A stretch of DNA of 64,000 nt from Blautia sp. OF03-15BH (GCF_003463065.1 NZ_QSCM01000001.1:248001-312000); one strand, 5' to 3'; counted from the first letter of the stretch, positions 15,417 to 24,727 are shown. Notes: a model not told the origin generated them from the sequence alone. A program made the numbers and translations.

Positions 15417-18332
15417 TCACACCCTTGCTTTCTCGATCAGTCCACGGATTTTCACGGCCGCCCAGTCTTTCAGCTGATAGGCGAGGATCACCAGCTGCCT
15501 GAATGCTCTGGAAACGACCAGAACCATACAGATCATCGGAAGAGCAAATACACATTCCCAGCGGAAAATGGAATAGATCCCAAGAAGACCGGGGAACAGA
15601 ATAATTCCAAGAGCGAAAATTCCGATCAGGATCACAGTCATCGTCCTTCGTACCCAGTTCATGGGCCGGCAGACCTCGATAACGACCATAAAGCTCACAG
15701 TACCGCCAACCAGCAGGTTGAACATGTACGTCATGGTCGGATCGTCGTTCCAGAAAGGTGTCAGCACCTGGATCGTCAGAAGACACACCACCATAGCCAG
15801 TGCCTGCGGAAGCGCGATCCGCAAAACATGGCGCAGGAAACCGCCGCCGTCCATGCTTTCGTTCTGCTCCAACGTCAGTAAAAAGCTCGGAACACCGATA
15901 GCCATGGCACTCATCCAGGAAAGCTGGATGGGAATAAAGGGATATTCTCTCGCCAGAAGGATAAACAGTACACAGAGGATCACGGAATAGACGGTCTTTG
16001 TCAGATACAGAGAGCTCACACGCTCAATGTTTGCAATGATCGTACGACCTTCACTGACAATGTTCTTCAGGCAGGAGAAATCCGAATCCAGAAGAACGAT
16101 ATGTGCCACCTGTTTGGCCGCGTCACTGCCTGCCGCCATGGCAATCCCGCAGTCCGCATCCTTTAAGGCAAGAACATCGTTGACACCATCACCGACCATG
16201 CCGACCACTGCCTTGTTTGCCTGATAAGCCCGGATGATGTTCTGCTTCTGTTCCGGTTTTACACGACCGTAAACGGTATAATCACCAACCACCTGTTTCA
16301 ATTCTTCAAAGTCCTCCGGGAGCTCATTGGCATCAATATAATGCTCTGCTCCGTTCAGACCGGCTTTCAAAGCAATCTGTGAAACCGTAGCCGGATTATC
16401 TCCGGAGATCACCTTGATGTTTACATTCTGATCTTCAAAATAACGGAAGATTTCCGGTGCCTCTTCGCGAATGCAGTCGGAAATAATGATCAGTCCCATG
16501 GGTTTTACACCCCATACCATTCCATCCTCTGCCGTGATGGTATCACAAGAGGCAAGAAGCAGGACTCTTAAGCCCTCTGCTGCATAGGAATCCACCTTGA
16601 GAAGAAGCTCTCTTTCCTCTTCTCCCAGCAGAAATTCCGGAGCTCCCAGGACAAAACAGCCTGCCTGGTCATAACGGATCGCCCGGTATTTCCGGTCTGA
16701 TGAGAAAGGAATCTTCTCCAGAGGACGCCAGCGGCTGCTCTTTTTGAAATATTTCATCAGAGCACTCTGCGTGTTATTGACATCATCAAAGGCAAAAGCC
16801 ATTTCATTCATTACCGCTTCTACCTGTGCTCTTTCCGTATCTCCTACCCCTACGACATCCACAACCTCCAGTTTTCCGGTTGTGATTGTGCCGGTCTTGT
16901 CCAGACAGAGTACGTTGACACGCGCAAGCGCTTCAATCGCTTCCATCTCCTGGACCAGGGCTCTTTTTCTGGCCAGACGGCCCACGCCAAGGATAAAGGA
17001 AATACTGGTCAGAAGTACCAGTCCCTCCGGTATCATTCCGATCACACCGGCCACCGTACCTACCAGACAGTCGGAAAAACCACTTCCGGCATTCTTCTGG
17101 GAAAGATAAAGCATGATACCGATAGGAATGATAAGTGCACCAACCACTTTGATGATCCGGTTGATGGTCCGCTGCATCTCAGAGCTGGCCCGCTTCTTGG
17201 TCTTGGCTTTCTTCATGAGCTGATAAGCGTAACTGTCTTCGCCCACATATTCCACCTGGACCACACCGCTTCCGGCAGTCAGAAAGCTTCCTGACATGAG
17301 ACGGTCCCCGGCATTTTTCTTCACCGGACGGGATTCTCCTGTCAGCATGGATTCGTTGACTTCCATTCCGTCAGATTCCATGACGATCGCATCGGCACAG
17401 ACCTGATTGCCTGTCGTAAGGACCATGGTATCCTTCACGACTACCTCATGGATATCGATCTCTTTGACCTCACCATCACGGATCACAGCCGCTTTGGATG
17501 CAGTGATCACTGCCAGCTTGTCTACCAGTTTTTTTACCTTCATCTCCTGAACGATACCGATCAGGGTATTGATGATGATAACTCCCATAAAGGTGATGTT
17601 CTTAAACTGACCGGATACCAGGATCAGGATTCCCAGGAAAAGGTTCAGGAAGTTAAAGTACGTCAGTGTATGATCCCGGATGATCTCTTTATTGGTCTTG
17701 AAAATATTTTCTCCGGTCTGGTTTACACGACCCATGTGTACCTGGTTTTCCACCTCGGCTTCTGTCAGGCCCTTATAAACATACGTACCGTTTTCCAGCT
17801 TTTCCTTCGCTTCCAGTTCGGCTTTTTTCTCCGCATCGGAGTACACCGGGATCTCCACATAAGGTTCCTCTTCCGGTTCCTCCGGCTCCTGTTTCTTTTT
17901 AAATGGAAGATGAAAGCCTCTCTTTTCCTTTTTCTGCTCCTGTTCAGAAGCTTCTTCCTCATTTTCTCCTTCAGACGACCGGACTGTGTCGGCTGCCTCA
18001 CTCTGCTCTTTGGCAGACACCGGAGCTTCGCCCGGCTGCGTGCTTTCATCCGCTGGTTCTTTCTCCTTCTTCTTTCTGAATCTGGAAAGGAACTTCTTCT
18101 TTTTGGGGGCTTTCTCAGCAGCATTATCTGCTGGCGGCTCCTCTTCGGAGTTTTTTTCTGACTCTCTTATTTCCGGCTCTTCCTTCGGCTCTTCCGTCTG
18201 TCCGTTCTTTTCCCCGGCTTCTTCTATTTTATCCTCTTGCCCAAACAGAGGCTCCATATCCGGATCGGTTTTTTCCGGTTCTTCCTTTTTTTCCGGCTCT
18301 TCATCAAAGAGAGCCTCTTTGATCTCAGTCAT
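15417..18332 (-). CDS. Cation-transporting P-type ATPase (CtpE-like) with long charged N-terminal extension
   Basis: A 971-residue membrane pump. The conserved P-type elements are all present: TGES (331-334) in the actuator domain, PEGL in the fourth membrane helix, the phosphorylated Asp D478 in CLDKTGTIT, and the hinge GDGVNDVLALKDAD. The PEGLVLLTS helix and the IGVPSFLLTLEQNE segment near the C-terminus resemble CtpE-type calcium pumps, so calcium is the best guess for the ion. Residues 1 to about 170 are unusual: a Glu/Lys/Pro-rich low-complexity extension containing two basic-aromatic patches. The start at 18332 has AAGGGA close upstream. The gene has its own promoter and its stop codon adjoins a hairpin repeat. 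Confidence 0.88.
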   Translation of the reverse strand: MTEIKEALFDEEPEKKEEPEKTDPDMEPLFGQEDKIEEAGEKNGQTEEPKEEPEIRESEKNSEEEPPADNAAEKAPKKKKFLSRFRKKKEKEPADESTQPGEAPVSAKEQSEAADTVRSSEGENEEEASEQEQKKEKRGFHLPFKKKQEPEEPEEEPYVEIPVYSDAEKKAELEAKEKLENGTYVYKGLTEAEVENQVHMGRVNQTGENIFKTNKEIIRDHTLTYFNFLNLFLGILILVSGQFKNITFMGVIIINTLIGIVQEMKVKKLVDKLAVITASKAAVIRDGEVKEIDIHEVVVKDTMVLTTGNQVCADAIVMESDGMEVNESMLTGESRPVKKNAGDRLMSGSFLTAGSGVVQVEYVGEDSYAYQLMKKAKTKKRASSEMQRTINRIIKVVGALIIPIGIMLYLSQKNAGSGFSDCLVGTVAGVIGMIPEGLVLLTSISFILGVGRLARKRALVQEMEAIEALARVNVLCLDKTGTITTGKLEVVDVVGVGDTERAQVEAVMNEMAFAFDDVNNTQSALMKYFKKSSRWRPLEKIPFSSDRKYRAIRYDQAGCFVLGAPEFLLGEEERELLLKVDSYAAEGLRVLLLASCDTITAEDGMVWGVKPMGLIIISDCIREEAPEIFRYFEDQNVNIKVISGDNPATVSQIALKAGLNGAEHYIDANELPEDFEELKQVVGDYTVYGRVKPEQKQNIIRAYQANKAVVGMVGDGVNDVLALKDADCGIAMAAGSDAAKQVAHIVLLDSDFSCLKNIVSEGRTIIANIERVSSLYLTKTVYSVILCVLFILLAREYPFIPIQLSWMSAMAIGVPSFLLTLEQNESMDGGGFLRHVLRIALPQALAMVVCLLTIQVLTPFWNDDPTMTYMFNLLVGGTVSFMVVIEVCRPMNWVRRTMTVILIGIFALGIILFPGLLGIYSIFRWECVFALPMICMVLVVSRAFRQLVILAYQLKDWAAVKIRGLIEKARV

Positions 18333-18395
18333 ATTTCCCTTCTTTCGCTTCTTCCACAATGCATTCATGGAAAAATACTGTATTTTTATCTTTTG

Positions 18396-18424
18396 ATTCT
18401 AATACAAATCCCAATAATTGGCAA
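18396..18424 (-). promoter_or_regulatory. Promoter of the P-type ATPase gene
   Basis: On the minus strand TTGCCA (18419-18424) and TAGAAT (18396-18401) are 17 bases apart, about 64 bases before the start codon. Confidence 0.6.
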
Positions 18425-18607
18425 GCCTGTCCGGGAAGTTAATGAAAGCTTAATCTTTGCAACAAAAACCTTGGAGATTTATCTGGTGATTTTTTCGAAA
18501 TTCTTTACAATTGAAAAGTATTCCAGACCGTTTTTTATAGATTCATATATGGAATGATTCATTCATCTGTCATTCATTTTTGAATCACAGTCATACAAAA
18601 TGTTTTC

Positions 18608-18636
18608 TTGTCGTTTTCGAGCTCTTCTGCTATAAT
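18608..18636 (+). promoter_or_regulatory. Promoter of gdhA
   Basis: TTGTCG (18608-18613), a 17-base spacer and a perfect TATAAT (18631-18636). The short leader carries a small hairpin (GTGCTTTAGCAC) just before a strong AAAGGAGG site. Confidence 0.8.
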
Positions 18637-18676
18637 TTGACAAGGTGCTTTAGCACGATAAAGGAGGAAAAGATAA

Positions 18677-20011
18677 ATGTCTTATGTAGATGAAACCATT
18701 GCAAGAGTAGTAGCACAGAATCCCTCCCAGCCTGAATTTCATCAGGCCGTCAAAGAGGTTCTTGAATCTCTCCGCGTAGTGATTGAAGCCAATGAAGAAG
18801 CTTTTCGTAAGGATGCCCTTCTGGAGCGTCTGACCACTCCGGAGCGCATTATCATGTTCCGTGTTCCCTGGGTAGATGATAAGGGACAGGTTCAGGTAAA
18901 CAACGGATACCGCGTACAGTTTAACAGTGCCATCGGCCCGTACAAGGGAGGTCTCCGTTTCCATCCTTCCGTTACTTTAAGTATTATCAAATTCCTGGGC
19001 TTTGAGCAGGTATTTAAAAATTCCCTGACCGGTCTTCCCATCGGCGGCGGCAAAGGTGGCTCCGACTTCGACCCGAAGGGCAAATCAGACCGTGAGGTCA
19101 TGGCTTTCTGCCAGAGCTTCATGACTGAGCTTTGCAAACACATCGGAGCAGATACGGACGTTCCCGCCGGAGATATCGGCGTAGGCGGACGTGAGATCGG
19201 TTATCTCTTCGGTCAGTATAAGAGAATCCGCAACCTCTATGAGGGCGTCCTCACCGGAAAGGGCCTGACCTACGGTGGATCCCTTGCAAGAAAAGAGGCT
19301 ACCGGCTACGGTCTTCTTTACTTCACCAAAGAGCTTCTGAAGCTCAACGGAATCGATATCGCAGGAAAGACTGCCTGCATCTCCGGTGCCGGAAATGTAG
19401 CGATCTATGCAGCTGAGAAAGCAACCGAGATGGGCGTTAAGGTTCTGACCATGAGTGATTCCACCGGATGGATCTACGATGCAGAGGGTATCGACCTGGA
19501 TGCAGTCAAAGAGATCAAAGAGGTGAAAAGAGCCCGCCTTTCCGAGTATACAAACTATCGTCCTAACGCTGAATATCATGAGGGCAGAGGCGTATGGAGT
19601 GTGACCTGTGATCTGGCACTTCCCTGCGCTACACAGAATGAGCTCCTTCTTGAAGATGCAAAAGCTCTGAAAGCAAACGGTACCATCGCTGTCTGCGAGG
19701 GTGCTAACATGCCGACCACTCTGGAAGCTACCCAGTATCTCCAAGAGAACGGTATCCTCTTCGCACCGGGTAAAGCTGCCAATGCCGGCGGTGTTGCCAC
19801 TTCCGCTCTGGAAATGTCCCAGAACAGTGAGCGTCTGAGCTGGTCCTTTGAAGAGGTTGACGCAAAACTTCAGCAGATCATGATCAACATCTGCCATAAC
19901 ATTTCCGATGCCGCTGAGAAATACGGTCTGAAAGGAAATTATGTTGCCGGTGCCAACATTGCCGGTTTTGAAAAAGTTGTTGATGCCATGAATGCTCAGG
20001 GTATCTGCTGA
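18677..20011 (+). CDS. gdhA: NADP-specific glutamate dehydrogenase
   Basis: A 444-residue hexameric enzyme that reversibly aminates 2-oxoglutarate to glutamate; in gut clostridia it is a main entry for ammonium. Substrate and catalytic lysines are seen in GPYKGGLRFH (K90) and PIGGGKGGSDFDP (K126). The Rossmann loop SGAGNVAIYAAEKA followed by TMSDSTGW resembles the E. coli NADP enzyme (SDSSG) and not the clostridial NAD enzyme (SGPDG), which supports NADP specificity. The gene stands alone with a strong promoter, an AAAGGAGG site and a terminator, fitting high expression. The Amt-PII gene near 35 kb would supply its ammonium. Confidence 0.95.
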   Translation: MSYVDETIARVVAQNPSQPEFHQAVKEVLESLRVVIEANEEAFRKDALLERLTTPERIIMFRVPWVDDKGQVQVNNGYRVQFNSAIGPYKGGLRFHPSVTLSIIKFLGFEQVFKNSLTGLPIGGGKGGSDFDPKGKSDREVMAFCQSFMTELCKHIGADTDVPAGDIGVGGREIGYLFGQYKRIRNLYEGVLTGKGLTYGGSLARKEATGYGLLYFTKELLKLNGIDIAGKTACISGAGNVAIYAAEKATEMGVKVLTMSDSTGWIYDAEGIDLDAVKEIKEVKRARLSEYTNYRPNAEYHEGRGVWSVTCDLALPCATQNELLLEDAKALKANGTIAVCEGANMPTTLEATQYLQENGILFAPGKAANAGGVATSALEMSQNSERLSWSFEEVDAKLQQIMINICHNISDAAEKYGLKGNYVAGANIAGFEKVVDAMNAQGIC

Positions 20012-20049
20012 TTTTCACAGGAAAGCTTCGAAATTTTGATCATACCCCC

Positions 20050-20088
20050 TAAAAAAAATCCTCTGTCTGACGACAGAGGATTTTTTTA
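20050..20088 (+). terminator. Terminator of gdhA
   Basis: AATCCTCTGTC pairs with GACAGAGGATT around a 3-5 base loop, flanked by A8 before and T7 after. It abuts the stop codon of the convergent lrgB-like gene and can work both ways. Confidence 0.93.
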
Positions 20089-20784
20089 TTATGGAATCAG
20101 ATTTGCAAAAATGGAAGCACCAACCACCGTCAGGATGCCTGCCACTGCAATGGAAAGGCTGCTCATGGCTCCTTCGATTTCGCCAAGCTCCAGTGCTTTG
20201 GAGGTTCCGATGGCATGGGCAGAGGTTCCAAGAGCCAGTCCTTTGGCAATGGGTTCCTGGATTCGGAAAAGTTTGAACACCAGCTCTGCGATTACATTTC
20301 CCAATACACCGGTGACAATGATCACTGCAACGGTAATGGTCGTAATACCATGAAGCTCTTCAGAAACGCCTATACCGATCGCTGTGGTAATGGACTTTGG
20401 AAGAAGCGTCACATACTGTTCGTGATTCAGTCCAAAGGCAAGTGCCAGAACAAAAATACCTCCCATGCTGGCGATCACTCCGGACACGATGCCCAGGACC
20501 ACTGCCAGAAGATTTTCTTTCAGAAGCTTCAGCTGCTGATAAAGAGGAATCGCCAGGCAAACCGTAGCCGGTGTCAGAAGATAACTCAGATAACGGGCTG
20601 TCTCGTTATAAGTTTCATAGTCGATCTGAAAGACCTGCAGAAACAGGATCACAAAAACAATCGACAGAAGAAGGGGATTTAAAAATGCCCACTTCAGTTT
20701 TTTCTTCAGAAAAAGCCCAAGCCCGTAAGCGATCAGGCTCACTGCCATACCGAAAAATAAAGATTCTTCCAAAAAAGCGGTCAT
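20089..20784 (-). CDS. lrgB: LrgB/CidB family protein
   Basis: A 231-residue, almost wholly hydrophobic membrane protein with about six transmembrane segments. The family hallmark LPKSITTAIGIGVSEELHG (residues 128-146) and the AIGTSKALELGE segment near the C-terminus are present. LrgB-type proteins act with LrgA in murein-hydrolase control, programmed lysis or export of small organic acids such as pyruvate. It overlaps the lrgA-like gene by four bases (ATGA), so the two are translationally coupled. Confidence 0.88.
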   Translation of the reverse strand: MTAFLEESLFFGMAVSLIAYGLGLFLKKKLKWAFLNPLLLSIVFVILFLQVFQIDYETYNETARYLSYLLTPATVCLAIPLYQQLKLLKENLLAVVLGIVSGVIASMGGIFVLALAFGLNHEQYVTLLPKSITTAIGIGVSEELHGITTITVAVIIVTGVLGNVIAELVFKLFRIQEPIAKGLALGTSAHAIGTSKALELGEIEGAMSSLSIAVAGILTVVGASIFANLIP

Positions 20785-21155
20785 TTTTCACTCTCCTCCT
20801 CACTTTTTTCTTTTGTCAGCCAGATCACCCGCTGAGACACCCGGCCGGTCACTACCATAACAACGACGGTTACAACAACGGTGATCACCAGTACAGGGAT
20901 CAGGACCGGTTTCAGATCCGGCCATGCCGTCAGAAGACCGACGCCTGCTGGAATAAACATCGGAGGCATAATATCCAGCAGAAAATCTCCTGCCACCTTC
21001 ACCTGTTCCAGTTTGATAATTTTTGTACACAATGCAAAAAGCATCAGAAGAAGGCCATAAATGCTGGCAGGGATCGGAAGCGGTAAAACCGCATGACAGA
21101 TCTCACCCAGAAATGTTACAGCCATGATCACTCCAAATTCATAAAGCAGTTTCAT
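20781..21155 (-). CDS. lrgA: CidA/LrgA family protein
   Basis: A 124-residue membrane protein with four predicted helices and the holin-like LrgA topology. The conserved LPLPIPASIYGLLLMLFAL and the PPMFIPAGVGLL segments are clear; the tail is highly charged (KEKSEEESEK). It pairs with LrgB in a holin/antiholin-like or metabolite-transport system. Its start codon directly follows the stop codon of the upstream histidine phosphatase gene (TAAATG), so all three genes form one operon. No LytTR regulator is adjacent. Confidence 0.85.
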   Translation of the reverse strand: MKLLYEFGVIMAVTFLGEICHAVLPLPIPASIYGLLLMLFALCTKIIKLEQVKVAGDFLLDIMPPMFIPAGVGLLTAWPDLKPVLIPVLVITVVVTVVVMVVTGRVSQRVIWLTKEKSEEESEK

Positions 21156-21917
21156 TTAATGTCTTTCCTCCCAGTTGTCATAAGTTTCGCAGTATCGTCC
21201 TGCAAAGGCAGGCTCTTCACCGCCTGCATACAGATGAGAAACATCTCCGATTCGTGTTGCACGGAAATATGCTTTTCCCTTTTCTCTTTCTTCCGTGACC
21301 AGTTCTGTCACAGAAGTAGGTGCCATCATCAGAGAATGCCATAAACTGAAAGGTGAAATTCCCCAAAGATAAGACAGCATCACACAGCTGACACCAAAAT
21401 GACAATAGAGAGCAATGGTATCCTCATTTCCTTTTTCCGTGTGATAGAGTTTTCCCTCTCTGCAATATCCGTGAGATGCCAGAAGTTCATCCAACCCTTT
21501 TGCCACTCTGTCATAAAGCTCCGGCATACCGCTCATAAGAGCAGCTTCTGAGGTTCTCCAGCCGTCCTTCGTACAAAGTTCCGGATGGTTCATCCAGTAC
21601 TCCGGCAGCATATCCCATACCACCCGGTTCACTGTATTTTTATGTGTCCCGTAAGCATTTTTCAGCCCTATTGATTCCTGCGGATTCAGTGTTGCAGGAA
21701 ATTCCTCCATCCAGTCCAGTATCGTTGCTTCTCTTCCGGTCTTTTTCAGCGTATAGTCGATCGTTGCCCGTGCTCTTCCCAGCGGGGACACATAAAAAGC
21801 CTTTACCGGCACATGCTGCATTTTTTCCGCAAGAAGCTGTGCTTCCCGGTGGCCTTTCTCGGTAAGAGAATCGATTTCATAATCCGGATCTCCGTGCCGG
21901 ATCAACAACAGTTTCAT
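21156..21917 (-). CDS. Histidine phosphatase family protein
   Basis: A 253-residue soluble phosphatase of the phosphoglycerate mutase branch. The catalytic RHG is at residues 7-9 (LLLIRHGDPDYE), a second conserved Arg is in SPLGRARAT, and a second catalytic His lies in ALYCHFGVSC. The C-terminal half is longer than in simple members. The substrate (sugar phosphate, nucleotide or cobalamin precursor) cannot be assigned; CobC-like alpha-ribazole phosphatase is possible in principle but context gives no support. It is the first gene of the lrgA-lrgB operon. Confidence 0.8.
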   Translation of the reverse strand: MKLLLIRHGDPDYEIDSLTEKGHREAQLLAEKMQHVPVKAFYVSPLGRARATIDYTLKKTGREATILDWMEEFPATLNPQESIGLKNAYGTHKNTVNRVVWDMLPEYWMNHPELCTKDGWRTSEAALMSGMPELYDRVAKGLDELLASHGYCREGKLYHTEKGNEDTIALYCHFGVSCVMLSYLWGISPFSLWHSLMMAPTSVTELVTEEREKGKAYFRATRIGDVSHLYAGGEEPAFAGRYCETYDNWEERH

Positions 21918-22016
21918 TTGTCTTTTACCTCTCTTCTATCGATTTCTGCATTATTTTATCACAAACCATATATTATGAAAAATAACAATTCTGCATGGTT
22001 ACCATAAAAAATATAC

Positions 22017-22048
22017 CCCAAAACCGGAATAGCACCGATTTCAGGGCA
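22017..22048 (-). terminator. Probable terminator of the tRNA-Gly gene
   Basis: CCCTGAAATCGG can pair with CCGGTTTTGGGG, with wobble pairs, around a short loop, followed by a T-rich tract. It lies just after the tRNA on the minus strand. Confidence 0.6.
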
Positions 22049-22055
22049 TAAAAAA

Positions 22056-22128
22056 AGCGCGAGACGGGACTCGAACCCGCGGCCTCGACCTTGGCAAGGT
22101 CGCGCTCCACCAACTGAGCCACTCGCGC
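22056..22128 (-). tRNA. tRNA-Gly (anticodon GCC)
   Basis: On the minus strand a 73-base cloverleaf is complete: acceptor GCGCGAG pairs with CTCGCGC, the D-arm includes GCTC/GAGC, the anticodon stem-loop CGACC TTGCCAA GGTCG presents GCC, and the T-arm GCGGG TTCGAGT CCCGT is standard. The discriminator base is T and CCA is not encoded. Confidence 0.97.
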
Positions 22129-22178
22129 ATTTCTGTGCTCTTCTCTGAGGTTCTTTGTTTTCCCTCAAGCACAGGTAT

Positions 22179-22207
22179 ATAATATCATGAGATTTCCAGA
22201 ATGTCAA
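22179..22207 (-). promoter_or_regulatory. Promoter of the tRNA-Gly gene
   Basis: TTGACA (22202-22207) and TATTAT (22179-22184) on the minus strand with a 17-base spacer, about 45 bases before the mature tRNA. Confidence 0.8.
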
Positions 22208-22233
22208 GCATTTTTTAAAACTTTTTTGAAAAT

Positions 22234-23004
22234 TTATATTTTTAACAAAATACTGATAACATACTGATTATTCGGGATGGATTTATGCGTGATATTATTC
22301 AGCTTGATCAGATCCAGATCGATCCATACCTCTTCCGCTGCCACCATCACATTCGCCAGCATGATCCCGAAATTCAGTTCGGTAAACGGATTCAGAAGAC
22401 TCCGCTCTCCCAGCGGCTTTTTGGAAAACACATGGATCCGGTTCTCATAGACTACAAAGCGCCATGGCTGGCTGTTTGTACTGGATGGCGCCAGACGGGC
22501 TGCTTCCAGCATCTCTTTGACCCAGGCCTTCGGAGGCTCCTTATACACGCACAGTTCATCCAGGGCCATGCGTTTCGGCTCCTTATCCCGGAATTTATTC
22601 GGATCCTTCGGCATGCCGAAAGCAAGAATGATCTTCTGGACAAAGCCCTTCGCTTCCAGTTCCTTATCCCGGTGCTTTGCCATTCCCACAAAACAGCTTC
22701 CTATGCCTCTGGTCTCCAGATACAGGGACAGCTGTTCCATGAGAAAACCTGCATTCATATCACTTTTTTCCTTTGGTTCCGAATAAAGCACCGCATAGTA
22801 AGGCGCCTTTACATTACAAAGGCCACCGATCTTTTTCTTTCCCGTACAGCGATCCACAATTCGGATCTCTGTGCGTATATCAGGAAACAGCGGCTCGACT
22901 TCATCTAAAAAATCCAGAATCCCTTTTAAAATTGTATCGTCTAAAGGCTCCATCCGGTAAGCCCGGACAGACCGCCTTGCATAAATCGCTTCATATAAAT
23001 TCAT
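22234..23004 (-). CDS. Nitroreductase family protein (TM1586-like)
   Basis: A 256-residue putative FMN-dependent oxidoreductase. The N-terminus has the nitroreductase signature YARRSVRAY (residues 7-15) and the middle has a second characteristic block, MLEAARLAPSSTNSQPWRF, so the protein appears built from two half-domains as in the TM1586-type group. Its electron partner and substrate are unknown. The start at 23004 was chosen for its GGAG site seven bases upstream and for the MNLYEAIYARRS family-like N-terminus. It is a single-gene unit between the tRNA and the HEAT-methyltransferase gene. Confidence 0.8.
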   Translation of the reverse strand: MNLYEAIYARRSVRAYRMEPLDDTILKGILDFLDEVEPLFPDIRTEIRIVDRCTGKKKIGGLCNVKAPYYAVLYSEPKEKSDMNAGFLMEQLSLYLETRGIGSCFVGMAKHRDKELEAKGFVQKIILAFGMPKDPNKFRDKEPKRMALDELCVYKEPPKAWVKEMLEAARLAPSSTNSQPWRFVVYENRIHVFSKKPLGERSLLNPFTELNFGIMLANVMVAAEEVWIDLDLIKLNNITHKSIPNNQYVISILLKI

Positions 23005-23094
23005 AGTACGCTCCGTTATTTTTTTGTAATATAATTGTAACATACTTTTTTTATTTTACAACCCATACGGAGCAATTTCAGAAAACCTTAAGAA

Positions 23095-24588
23095 CTACCC
23101 TTCGTATTCAAGGATATAAAGCCGGCTTCCTGTTTTTTCCTGGATCAGGAAAGATTTCAACAGCTTCAGACCATTACTCTCCCTGAAAGCACTGTGAAAA
23201 GCATTTTCTTCCGAAGTGTAAAGGAAGAGACGGCCGCCTTTTTTCAAAAGCTCCGGCACCCGTGCAAAAAACGCCTGGTAGAGTTCCTTCAGCTCCAGAA
23301 GATTTCTGCTGCGTCCGGTAAGCGGAAGATCCGAAATGATCTCATCAAACAGATATTCATGGCGGAAATCGCGGACATCACGGTTGATGTAATGGATCGT
23401 GATACCGGCCGCCTCCGCATTGACTCTTGCCTTCAGCACAGCCTCCTCATTGATATCCAGTCCGTAGAGCGGATCGGCACTTCCTGCTTTCACACGCTCC
23501 ACCAGAAGTGTTCCCACGCCGCAGAAGGGATCCAGGACCTGTGCGCCTTCCACAAACCAGGGTCTGGAAAGTTCCATAAGAAGAGCTGCCTGGACAGGAG
23601 CCATAGCTGCCGCATAGCTTTCCTTCCGATAAGAGAAACGGCCGTCTTTCAGCGTAAACAGCTTCAAAAGCGGTACAAATCCGCCATTCTTTCCTTCGAT
23701 CAGACGAAGCTCCACTTCATAGTCCGAAGTGGAATTGACCAGTTCTCTTCCGGAAGCTTTCTCCAGTGCTGCAGAAAATACTTTTACCCAGGAGGCCTTT
23801 TTCTCCGGAGCCGTCGGACTCTTCAGCTCTGTACGGAAGTAGAAGGCACCTCCGCCTGTATGAAGGCTTTTCAACTGTTCCAGCACAGGCGCTGCCAGCT
23901 GTGAAGCCACGTTTTCCGGTGTTCCGCTGACGGTTTTCAAACCTTTTACCGGGAAGAGAAGTTCTCTCCAGGTCCGAATCGGAAGTATTGCCTCCAGATC
24001 ACAGGTGAAGAAACGCATGCCTCCTGCCAGCATGGTCACTTTTTCTTCTTTCAGCTGATTTCTTGTAGCTTCTCTCTGTTCCCGGTTGGTGAGAAGGATC
24101 ACTTCCACCTGCCGGTCAAAACCGTCAAACGTATGCTTTTTCCGTTTCTCTTTCTGAGAGATCAGCTGCTGAAGCATACCTGCCTCTTCCCGGATATGCT
24201 TCTGATTCGCTTCTGTTACCGGTTCCTGATCCAGTTCCTGTAACCGTTCCTTTAAATAAGGAAGCTCTTCTTCATAATTCAGATTCAAAAGAGCTTTCAG
24301 ATAAGCACTTTTTACAAAAAGAGTATCTTCTTTTTTATAGGCATTCAAAAGCACCCGTACCAGATCATCACTTTCCATGGCTCCGAGAACCAGTGCCGCG
24401 TTTTTCCGCACCTTGGGATCTCCATCGGAAAGACAGCGGGTCAGGACCTTGAAATCGCCTCCCAGCTGATATGCCAGTTCTCTCCTGTTTTTCTCTTCCT
24501 TCAGAAGATTTTTTATTTCAATCAGTCCGGCACGAAGTTCTGTCCCTGTACTGATTTTTTCATAAGCATTTTTTAATTCCTGTTTCAA
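23095..24588 (-). CDS. HEAT-repeat protein fused to a THUMP-like RNA methyltransferase domain
   Basis: A 497-residue protein with an unusual arrangement. Residues 45-115 read as HEAT repeats (VLTRCLSDGDPKVRKNAALVLG). Residues 170-320 resemble the region that precedes the methylase in the UPF0020/Trm14 group. The C-terminal 160 residues are a Rossmann methyltransferase with the SAM motif LDPFCGVGTLLVE (352-364). The position normally holding NPPY is DLPLTGRS (420-427), so the target may be guanine N2 or another atom. An RNA substrate is inferred from the family. Start at 24588 has only a modest site. Confidence 0.75.
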   Translation of the reverse strand: MKQELKNAYEKISTGTELRAGLIEIKNLLKEEKNRRELAYQLGGDFKVLTRCLSDGDPKVRKNAALVLGAMESDDLVRVLLNAYKKEDTLFVKSAYLKALLNLNYEEELPYLKERLQELDQEPVTEANQKHIREEAGMLQQLISQKEKRKKHTFDGFDRQVEVILLTNREQREATRNQLKEEKVTMLAGGMRFFTCDLEAILPIRTWRELLFPVKGLKTVSGTPENVASQLAAPVLEQLKSLHTGGGAFYFRTELKSPTAPEKKASWVKVFSAALEKASGRELVNSTSDYEVELRLIEGKNGGFVPLLKLFTLKDGRFSYRKESYAAAMAPVQAALLMELSRPWFVEGAQVLDPFCGVGTLLVERVKAGSADPLYGLDINEEAVLKARVNAEAAGITIHYINRDVRDFRHEYLFDEIISDLPLTGRSRNLLELKELYQAFFARVPELLKKGGRLFLYTSEENAFHSAFRESNGLKLLKSFLIQEKTGSRLYILEYEG

Positions 24589-24727
24589 ATAATTTTTCCT
24601 CCTTCAGGCATGTGCTGCCAGAACTGTCTCTTCATCAGAGCAAACCTTTTCCCACAGTTCTTTTCTCAGTATACATGGCTTTATCTCAAAAAGACAGCAG
24701 AAAACTCTGAATTTTTTATGAAGAAAA

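Larger units (their letters stand above)
18333..18676. other. Divergent intergenic region between the ATPase gene and gdhA
   Basis: 344 bases without a reading frame, AT-rich. It carries the ATPase promoter at its left and the gdhA promoter at its right (both listed). I see no riboswitch, RNA gene or long repeat in the middle 180 bases. Confidence 0.6.

Noticed and set aside
20089..21155. LrgA/LrgB considered as phage holin/antiholin with the nearby amidase
   Set aside because: No phage genes are present; the sequences match the chromosomal LrgAB pair, and the amidase is more than 5 kb away with a SPOR domain.
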